From NCBI GenBank assembly GCA_946480015.1, contig CAMLIL010000066.1:1-31750 (forward strand): a stretch of 31,750 nt of DNA, in the 5' to 3' direction. The notes under the pieces were generated by a model, which searched no databases, was not told the origin of the DNA, and saw only the letters and a program-made list of their open reading frames with translations. Each line of letters starts with the position of its first letter. The first letter of the stretch is position 1. Of the stretch, positions 25,888-31,750 are shown one piece after another. The position numbers and the translations under genes are program-made. This stretch comes from an uncultured Oxalobacteraceae bacterium. GTDB taxonomy: Bacteria; Pseudomonadota; Gammaproteobacteria; Burkholderiales; Burkholderiaceae.

Positions 25888-27873
25888 ATGTTTTCAGGAC
25901 TTGAACTGACCCTCCTTTTACTCGGCAGCGCGGTCCTCGGCGTGGTCGCCTTCCGCATGATGCACTTGCCGCCGATGCTGGGTTACCTGGCGGTCGGCAT
26001 CCTGATCGGCCCGCATTCGCTGGGCCTGGCCGACAACAGCGAAACCACCCAGCACCTGGCCGAATTCGGCGTGGTGTTCCTGATGTTTTCCATCGGCCTG
26101 GAATTCTCGCTGTCGCAGCTGATGGCGATGCGGCGCATCGTGTTCGGGCTGGGGATGGCGCAGGTGCTGCTGACGATCGCGGCCACCATGCTGTTCGGCT
26201 GGGTGATTTCGACCCAGCTGCCGGCCCCGTTCCGGCTGAACTGGCAGGCCTCGTTCGCCTTGGGCGGCGCGCTGGCGATGTCCTCGACCGCCATCGTGGT
26301 CAAGATGCTGACCGAGCGGCTGGAGCTGGAAAGCCAGCATGGCCGGCGCATCATCGGCATCCTGCTGTTCCAGGATCTGGCCGTGGTGCCGCTGCTGATC
26401 CTGATTCCGTCGCTGGGCAAACCGCCCGAGCAGTTGGCCGAAACCCTGGCCTGGGCCAGTTTCAAGGCGGTGATCGTGCTGGTGCTGCTGCTGTTCATCG
26501 GCCAGAAGATCATGCGCAAGTGGTTCAACGTCGTGGTCAAGCGGCGCTCGCAGGAGCTGTTCATGCTCAACCTGCTGATGATCACCCTGGGCGCGGCCTG
26601 GATCACCGAGCGCGCCGGCCTGTCGATGGCGCTGGGGGCCTTCGTGGCCGGCATGCTGATTTCCGAAACCCAGTACAAGCATCAGGTGGAAGAAGACATC
26701 AAGCCGTTCCGCGATGTGCTGCTCGGGCTGTTCTTCATCACCGTCGGCATGCTGCTCAACGTCGGCCTGGTGCTGGAGAACTGGTGGCTGGTGCTGGTAC
26801 TGCTGTGCGGCCCGGTGCTGCTGAAATTCGCCCTGATCGCGCTGCTGGCCAAGCTGTTCGGCAGCAGCGACGGCGTGTCGATGCGCACCGGCCTGGCGCT
26901 GGCGCAGGCGGGCGAATTCGGCTTCGTGCTGCTCAACCTGTCGGCCGGCGCCAGGCTGCTCGACCCGTACATCATCCAGCTGGTGCTGGCCTCGATGGTG
27001 CTGTCGATGCTGGTGGCGCCGTTCATCATCTCGAAATCGGACCAGATCGTGCTGAAGATGGCCTCCAACGAATGGATGCTGCAGTCGCTCCAGCTGACCC
27101 AGATCGCCAGCCGCACCATGGCCACGCAAAAGCACGTGATCGTGGCCGGATTCGGGCGCAGCGGACAGTCGCTGGCGACCTTGCTGAGCGAGGAAAAGGT
27201 CGCCTACCAGGCGCTCGACCTGGACCCGGAGCGGGTGCAGGAGGCGCAGGCGGCCGGCGCGCAGGTGTCGTACGGCGACGCGGCGCGCCGCGAGAGCCTG
27301 ATTGCGGCCGGTATTTACCGCGCCAGCGCGCTGGTGATCACGTATGCCAGCACGCCGTCGCAGCTGAAGGTGCTGCATCTGGTGCACGAACTGGCGCCGA
27401 CCTTGCCGGTGATCGTGCGCAGTCATGACGATACCGACCTGGATCTATTGAAGAAGGCCGGGGCCACCGAGGTGGTGCCGGAGGCGCTGGAGGGCAGCCT
27501 GATGCTGGCCTCGCACGCGCTGGTGATGATGGGGGTGCCGCTGCGGCGCGTGGTGCACCGCGTGCAGACGGCGCGCGACGAGCGCTATGCTTCGCTGCGC
27601 GGCTACTTCCATGGCCTGTCGGATGCGGCGGACGATCCGGAACACATGTTCGTGCGGCTGCATTCGGTCACCCTGCGCGAGGATGCGCCGGCCATCGGCA
27701 AACGCATCGATGAACTGGGGCTGGGCAACGTGGGCGCCGAGGTCACCACGATCCGGCGCGGGCGCGAGCGGGTGGAAGTAACGCCCGTGACCGAGCTGGC
27801 GCAGGGCGATGTGGTGGTGCTGCGTGGATCGGCAGAGGCGGTGTCGAAGGCTGAGTCGTGTTTGCTTAGCTAG
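25888..27873 (+). CDS. CPA2-family cation:proton antiporter with RCK domain (KefB/YbaL-like)
   Basis: 661 residues. About 12 membrane helices span residues 1-385, with CPA2 strings such as GYLAVGILIGPHSLGL, EFGVVFLMFSIGLEFSL, LAMSSTAIVVKMLTER, LLFQDLAVVPLL and FFITVGMLLNVG. An RCK/TrkA-N domain follows at about 413-530 with nucleotide-binding KHVIVAGFGRSGQSLATLL and an acidic LDLDPERV. A TrkA-C domain is at about 575-661 (SVTLREDAPAIGKRIDELGL). Probably a K+ or Na+/H+ antiporter of the inner membrane gated by a nucleotide or glutathione-type ligand; ion and ligand are not readable. It shares a 109-nt divergent spacer with kdsD. Confidence 0.92.
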   Translation: MFSGLELTLLLLGSAVLGVVAFRMMHLPPMLGYLAVGILIGPHSLGLADNSETTQHLAEFGVVFLMFSIGLEFSLSQLMAMRRIVFGLGMAQVLLTIAATMLFGWVISTQLPAPFRLNWQASFALGGALAMSSTAIVVKMLTERLELESQHGRRIIGILLFQDLAVVPLLILIPSLGKPPEQLAETLAWASFKAVIVLVLLLFIGQKIMRKWFNVVVKRRSQELFMLNLLMITLGAAWITERAGLSMALGAFVAGMLISETQYKHQVEEDIKPFRDVLLGLFFITVGMLLNVGLVLENWWLVLVLLCGPVLLKFALIALLAKLFGSSDGVSMRTGLALAQAGEFGFVLLNLSAGARLLDPYIIQLVLASMVLSMLVAPFIISKSDQIVLKMASNEWMLQSLQLTQIASRTMATQKHVIVAGFGRSGQSLATLLSEEKVAYQALDLDPERVQEAQAAGAQVSYGDAARRESLIAAGIYRASALVITYASTPSQLKVLHLVHELAPTLPVIVRSHDDTDLDLLKKAGATEVVPEALEGSLMLASHALVMMGVPLRRVVHRVQTARDERYASLRGYFHGLSDAADDPEHMFVRLHSVTLREDAPAIGKRIDELGLGNVGAEVTTIRRGRERVEVTPVTELAQGDVVVLRGSAEAVSKAESCLLS

Positions 27874-27876
27874 GTT

Positions 27877-27896
27877 GTCCCCGCGTTCCCGAGGAC
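27877..27896. repeat. REP-like hairpin between convergent genes
   Basis: GTCCCCG and CGAGGAC pair as a 7-bp stem with one G-T wobble and a 6-nt loop, in the 30-nt gap between the antiporter and GGDEF stops. It shares GTCCCCGC and GAGGACGAC with the lptC-start element, suggesting one repeat family that may serve as a two-way terminator here. Confidence 0.45.
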
Positions 27897-27903
27897 GACA
27901 GCG

Positions 27904-29034
27904 TCAGTCGAACGACACCACCCGGTTACGCCCCGCCTCCTTGGCGCGGTACAGCGCATGGTCGGCGTGCGCGACCAGTGCCTGCGCCACCCCTTCGATC
28001 GCGTGATCGCGTTCAAAATCATCCAGGGTGGCCACGCCGATCGACACCGATAGCGGCAGTTCGGCGCCGTGCGACAGCGTGAACGGCGTGCCGGCGATGC
28101 TGGCGCGGATGCGCTGCGCCACCATCGCGGCGCTGCCGGAATCGGCATCGATCAGCAGCACCACGAATTCTTCGCCACCGAAGCGGCCCAGCGCGTCCGA
28201 CAGGCGCAGTTCGGCCTTGATGCGGCCGGCCACCTCGCGCAGCACTTCATCGCCGCCCTGATGGCCCACACTGTCGTTGACGCTCTTGAAATGGTCGATG
28301 TCGATGTACAGGCACGAAATGCGGTATGCCTGGCGCCTTGCCCGCGCAATCTCTTCCAGCAGGCGGCGGTCGATGTAGCGGCGGTTGTACACGCCGGTCA
28401 GCGAATCGGTCAGCCCGATGTACTTGAGCATCTCGTTACTGATGACGTTTTCCAGGCAGATCGCGATGATCGACGCCATGTGCTCGACGAAATCGGTCCC
28501 GAGCGCCGGCGTGAAGCGGCCGGCGTCGACGCTGCCCAGATTCAGGGTGCCGATCAGGCGCTTGTTGCGCAGCAGCGGCACCAGCGCGATGCTTTGCAGC
28601 CCGGCCGGCGGATTCGGGAAAAACGCTTGGTGCTGGACCGTGTGATACGGTCCCAGCATCGGTTTCGGCGGGCCGGTGAACTGTTCGTTCCTGGCCGGGA
28701 CAAAGCCCAGGCTGCTGTCGGCGTCGACAAACATCAGATTCGGATAATCGTTGAAGTCCACGCCCAGCTTTTTCATCACGCTGTGGATGTCGGCGCCCTC
28801 GTCGACCAGGGTCAGGGTGACGACGTCGAGCTCGCAAATGACCGGCAGCCGGCTGAAAATCAGATTGATCAGCGTGGGAAAGCTGTCCGAGCCGACGATA
28901 TCGAGGTCGAAGGCCTGGTGGCGGCACATGATGTCGTGGTTGCGCTCGGCCTGCTCGAGCAGATACGCCAGGCGCGCGCGCAGCGACTCGTTCTCTGCGG
29001 TCAGATCGCGCGATGTGGCGCCAGAATCATGCAT
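27904..29034 (-). CDS. Diguanylate cyclase with DUF484/GAF-like sensor
   Basis: 376 residues from MHDSGATSRDLTAENESLRA. A short coiled coil (about 10-35) precedes a DUF484/GAF-like sensor domain (about 40-200; LINLIFSRLPVICELDVVTLTLVDEG and LQSIALVPLLRNKRLIGTLNLGS resemble the DUF484 fold). The C-terminal GGDEF domain (about 205-376) makes cyclic di-GMP: LTDSLTGVYNRRYIDRRL, ISCLYIDIDHFKSVND, and the active-site GGEEF near 286. The inhibitory I-site RxxD is present as RLSD five residues before GGEEF, so product feedback is expected. No membrane segment, so cytoplasmic. The signal is unknown. AAGGGA upstream supports the start. Confidence 0.9.
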   Translation of the reverse strand: MHDSGATSRDLTAENESLRARLAYLLEQAERNHDIMCRHQAFDLDIVGSDSFPTLINLIFSRLPVICELDVVTLTLVDEGADIHSVMKKLGVDFNDYPNLMFVDADSSLGFVPARNEQFTGPPKPMLGPYHTVQHQAFFPNPPAGLQSIALVPLLRNKRLIGTLNLGSVDAGRFTPALGTDFVEHMASIIAICLENVISNEMLKYIGLTDSLTGVYNRRYIDRRLLEEIARARRQAYRISCLYIDIDHFKSVNDSVGHQGGDEVLREVAGRIKAELRLSDALGRFGGEEFVVLLIDADSGSAAMVAQRIRASIAGTPFTLSHGAELPLSVSIGVATLDDFERDHAIEGVAQALVAHADHALYRAKEAGRNRVVSFD

Positions 29035-29057
29035 TGTCCCGTCCCTTCCCTGTTTAT

Positions 29058-29086
29058 CTTTTAATTTTTATTTTGATTTTCAGCAA
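29058..29086 (-). promoter_or_regulatory. Candidate promoter of the GGDEF gene
   Basis: On the minus strand TTGCTG, a 17-nt AT-rich spacer and TAAAAG, 24 nt before the ATG. A GG-N10-GC (sigma-54-like) spacing also overlaps it, but the -24 half is poor. Confidence 0.35.
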
Positions 29087-29151
29087 TTCCATCACCTTAC
29101 GCCAACTCTCCACCGTTTGAAAATGAAAAGTCGCGAATTGTCGCATCGGTG

Positions 29152-30003
29152 CTAAAAGGCCAGCTTGAAAGGCACTTCCTGGCCCACCACCAGCCGTTCA
29201 CCCTCGCCTTGGGTGACGATGCAGTTCATGCCGAAACATATCGCACCATCGAGGGCGGCCTTGGCGCGGTAGCTGCGCAGGATATCGAGCGGATCGGGGC
29301 CGCGGATGCCGGTGCCCTGGTCGACCGAGGGGATCGGACAGCGCGGACACGGTTTGACCGGCTTGAGCTCGGCGGCGCCGAAGCTGAAGCTGCCGACGTA
29401 GTCCTCTTCGAAGGCGTCAAGGCCATCGATGACGATATTCGGGCGGAAACGGTTCATCGGCAGCGGCAGGCGGCCGGCCGCGGCCAGTTTGCCGTTGAGG
29501 TCGGCCAGCGAAGCCGTGCCGGTCACAAGGATCGGGTAACCATCCGAAAACAAGGTCGGCGCCGCCACCCCGCCGGTCCATTTGGTGCTGGCAAAGCGGG
29601 TGGCGCTGGTGTGAAAACGCACCAGCCGGCACGGCGTGCCGATGGCGTTGGAAAACCAGGCCGCCGTCACATCGTCGCAGTCGTAGGCCGGATAGGTCTC
29701 GTCCCACAGCGTGACCTGCACCACGCGCTCGTCTTCCGGCGCGGGCAGGCCAAGCGCAATCTCCAGCCGCAACATGCCGGGGGCGCGCAGTTCCAGGGTG
29801 TCGGCTTTCAGCCGCGGTGCGATCAGGGCCATGCGCGGATGTTCGCGCTGGGTCAGGTATTTGCCTTGAGGATCGACCACCATCCATTCGCGGTCGTACA
29901 CGGCATCGACCGACAGGCCGGCGCGCGTGAGCGTCGCTTCGAACACCGATATGCCGCCGCAGGACTTGATGGGATACAAAACCAGCTCTGATAATATTGC
30001 CAT
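29152..30003 (-). CDS. MOSC domain protein (YcbX/mARC-like)
   Basis: 283 residues from MAILSELVLYPIKSCGGISV. The N-terminal MOSC_N beta-barrel (about 1-120; SELVLYPIKSC, DREWMVVDPQGKYLTQREHPRMA) is followed by the MOSC domain (about 130-283; MNRFRPNIVIDGLDAFEEDYVG). The probable molybdenum-cofactor cysteine is in VKPCPRCPIPSVDQ near residues 217-220. Family members reduce N-hydroxylated bases or S-oxides, usually with a 2Fe-2S partner. Unlike YcbX, there is no C-terminal ferredoxin domain here, so it would need a separate electron donor. Divergent from the secreted protein gene. Confidence 0.9.
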   Translation of the reverse strand: MAILSELVLYPIKSCGGISVFEATLTRAGLSVDAVYDREWMVVDPQGKYLTQREHPRMALIAPRLKADTLELRAPGMLRLEIALGLPAPEDERVVQVTLWDETYPAYDCDDVTAAWFSNAIGTPCRLVRFHTSATRFASTKWTGGVAAPTLFSDGYPILVTGTASLADLNGKLAAAGRLPLPMNRFRPNIVIDGLDAFEEDYVGSFSFGAAELKPVKPCPRCPIPSVDQGTGIRGPDPLDILRSYRAKAALDGAICFGMNCIVTQGEGERLVVGQEVPFKLAF

Positions 30004-30157
30004 TGCCGCAAAACTACCTAATAAGAAACGCAGAAGTATGCCGTACTTTGGTGCGGAAGTCTCGAGCGTATCGGCAATAGTTTCCCGTGAAAAATATCAA
30101 GCTGCCGTTTCGATGGAAAGGTAGATTGGTCACTTGGCTTCCACCTCAAGGACAATC

Positions 30158-31699
30158 ATGCCAGCACCCACTGCCCGCACGCTGCTGGCCGCCCTGGCCC
30201 TGCTAACCGGGAACTCCCACGCGGCCGCCGTCAAAAGCGCCCTGGACGACCAACGCTTCGGTCTGTTCGCGGCGGCGCAATTCATGACCGCCAGCGGACC
30301 TTGCCCGGACTGCCAGAGTATGCGCCAGGGCCGCTGGTACTTCAAGGATGATCTGGTGGCCGTGCCGCGCGGGGCCGATGCCGCCCTGCCCGGCCTGGTG
30401 TGGCTGGGTTCGCCGCAAATCCTGGAACAGGCCACGCTGCAGGGCGACGGCGCGCAATGGCGGGCGCCGGACGGCAGCAGCGGCAGTCTCAAGCTGGTTC
30501 CCAGGATCGCCGCCAACCGCTCGTACTGGAACGCCGCGACCACGCGCTTTTTTGGCCAGCGGCCGGTGCGCATGCGCGGCACTGTGGCAAAGGACGGCAG
30601 CTTCGTGGCGCGCACGGTGTGGCCGCGCGACTTCGTCATCGCACCGGGGCCGGTGCAGCGGCTCGATCAGCCCGGCGCCTTACAGAGATTTGTCCGCGCC
30701 GCCGGGGGCCAGTACGGCACCCGCGTGGTGTGGCAGCGCGCGCGCGGCGCGGCCGGGCGCTGGCAGGACAAGCCGGTGCTGGGCATCATGCTCAACGGCG
30801 CACAGGGCGACGACGACGAAGCCTTCGGCGGCCACTTTGCGATCGCCACCGGCCAGCTGGGCAAGGGCGGCGAGTGGTCGGACTGGATCGTCAATAATTT
30901 CTACAACCTCGATTCGGTCAGCGAGAAAGGCATCGTCGCCGCGCCGGTCCCGATGGACAACTACCTGATGGACCTGAACAGCGGCCAGCAGTACTACCGC
31001 CCTTCGACCATGCTGGTGGCAATTCTCAGCCAGCCGCGCACGGCGCAGGCGTATCAGGCCCGTGTGCAGCGCGTCTTCGAGCGCTTTTACCGGCACGAGT
31101 TCACCTACCGCCACGCCGGCGCCAACTGCGCCGGCATCAGCCTGGATGTGTTCAAGGAGCTGGGCTGGAACATTCCGCAGCGCGGCCCGACCAGCAGCCT
31201 GAAGGCGCTCGGCGCCTACGCCTACCTGGCCGGCAAGGACCTGAGCCTGACCAGCGGACGCAAGATCTACGACTATCTGACCGAAGAACAGGTGCGCCTG
31301 TATCCGGCGGTGGCGTTCGACGCGCTCGGCACCGACCTGCTGCAGCTGGTGGGCGCCGTGCCGGGCCCGGCGCGCGCCTTGAGCAGTTTCGAACGGCAGC
31401 TGCAAAGCGACATCGACGCTGTGGTGCTGGTCACCATTCCGCAGATCCCCTCGAGCCGCGCGATGGGATCGGCGCCAGTGTTCTCGTTCGATGAATTCAT
31501 GCGGCGCACGCCGCCTGAGCGCGCGGACTGGAAAATCGTGCCGACCGCGGCGCGCCCCTTTCCCGCCGAGCTGCGCGAAGCGAGCAGCGTGATCGACGAA
31601 TCGCCGTCGCCGGTACCGCTGCCGGTGGCCGGCATCGCGGCCGGGGGCATGTTCGGCGTGGGCGCTTTCATGCGCCGGCGCCGGCGCCGCATTGCCTAG
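30158..31699 (+). CDS. Secreted protein with VPLP-type C-terminal sorting signal, possible permuted papain-like domain
   Basis: 513 residues from MPAPTARTLLAALALLTGNSHA, a signal peptide, with AAGGA 5 nt before the ATG; an in-frame TTG at 30134 is rejected. An N-terminal region has CPDC (49-52) and WYFKDDLVAVPRG, not recognised. The central region has His226 in FGGHFAIATG, then SDWIVNNFYNLDSVSEKG, and Cys324 in HAGANCAGISLDVFKELGW. The order His then Cys is that of circularly permuted NlpC/P60-papain folds (YiiX-, LRAT- and DUF4105-type); this is a hypothesis. The C-terminus (486-513) is VPLPVAGIAAGGMFGVGAF followed by six arginines, matching the VPLPA/PEP-CTERM layout processed by exosortase. 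No exosortase gene is in the window. Confidence 0.75.
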   Translation: MPAPTARTLLAALALLTGNSHAAAVKSALDDQRFGLFAAAQFMTASGPCPDCQSMRQGRWYFKDDLVAVPRGADAALPGLVWLGSPQILEQATLQGDGAQWRAPDGSSGSLKLVPRIAANRSYWNAATTRFFGQRPVRMRGTVAKDGSFVARTVWPRDFVIAPGPVQRLDQPGALQRFVRAAGGQYGTRVVWQRARGAAGRWQDKPVLGIMLNGAQGDDDEAFGGHFAIATGQLGKGGEWSDWIVNNFYNLDSVSEKGIVAAPVPMDNYLMDLNSGQQYYRPSTMLVAILSQPRTAQAYQARVQRVFERFYRHEFTYRHAGANCAGISLDVFKELGWNIPQRGPTSSLKALGAYAYLAGKDLSLTSGRKIYDYLTEEQVRLYPAVAFDALGTDLLQLVGAVPGPARALSSFERQLQSDIDAVVLVTIPQIPSSRAMGSAPVFSFDEFMRRTPPERADWKIVPTAARPFPAELREASSVIDESPSPVPLPVAGIAAGGMFGVGAFMRRRRRRIA

Positions 31700-31750
31700 G
31701 AGTCTGCGCGCCAGAGATTTTTTAGCTCAATGAAACTGGCGTTGCGTTGA
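31700..31750. other. Right window edge, no gene seen
   Basis: 51 nt after the VPLP-protein stop. An ATG at about 31730 opens a frame of only six codons before TGA. Nothing else is supported. Confidence 0.5.

Noticed and set aside
29064..29100. Sigma-54-like GG-N10-GC before the GGDEF gene
   Set aside because: The -12 half is good but the -24 half (AGGTGA) does not fit; the overlapping sigma-70-like pair is at least as good.
30039..30124. 28-codon plus-strand ORF in the spacer between the MOSC and VPLP-protein genes
   Set aside because: Weak ribosome site, no hydrophobic or other coding signal, short; likely chance.

Overview
The window is high-GC chromosomal DNA from a betaproteobacterium, most likely of the family Oxalobacteraceae (Massilia, Duganella, Janthinobacterium and relatives). 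This is an inference from protein character and gene order: ubiE / Tim44-like / ubiJ / ubiB / FmdB / DUF502 / aspS, kdsD-kdsC-lptC-lptA-lptB-rpoN-hpf, ptsN-hprK-rapZ, and a giant DUF3683-type FAD/Fe-S oxidoreductase. No rRNA or tRNA gene was recognised. Most of the window is housekeeping; the unusual material lies in small insertions, leaders and repeats.

Region 1 (1-7300, mostly minus strand): 5' part of aspS, a DUF502 membrane protein, an FmdB zinc ribbon, ubiB and ubiJ (ATGA overlap), a Tim44-like protein and ubiE. One plus-strand gene of unknown function (4377-5273) sits between ubiJ and the Tim44-like gene and looks like an accessory insertion. A 13-bp perfect inverted repeat and a 58-residue two-helix membrane protein lie upstream of ubiE.

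Region 2 (7600-13200, minus): an oxidoreductase of about 1339 residues, a HIT protein and a DUF971 protein, chained by two ATGA overlaps, preceded by a YqaA/DedA-like membrane protein. Region 3 (13200-15670, plus): ilvA and queF, 3 nt apart. A gene-free gap of 444 nt (15671-16114) follows, with hairpins and candidate sigma-54 and sigma-70 promoters for ptsN.

Region 4 (16115-20690): ptsN, hprK and rapZ on the plus strand, with an 86-bp sequence exactly duplicated between hprK and rapZ. Then come a 3-hydroxyisobutyryl-CoA hydrolase (minus), a VOC/PhnB-like protein with a structured leader (plus), and hpf (minus) with a clear intrinsic terminator. Region 5 (20769-25778, minus): kdsD, kdsC, lptC, lptA, lptB and rpoN. 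This set couples Kdo synthesis, the LPS export pump and sigma-54. The lptC start is unusual: no ATG, a GTG or TTG start under a 13-bp hairpin, and a 24-codon upstream ORF ending on the start site.

Region 6 (25888-31750): a CPA2/Kef-type antiporter, a diguanylate cyclase with an intact I-site, a MOSC protein, and a secreted protein with a VPLP-type C-terminal sorting signal and a His-then-Cys order that suggests a permuted papain-like fold. No phage, insertion sequence, CRISPR array or obvious multi-gene defence system was found. The best candidates for new biology are the inserted gene at 4377-5273, the VPLP-tailed protein at 30158-31699, the lptC start region, and the hprK-rapZ duplication.
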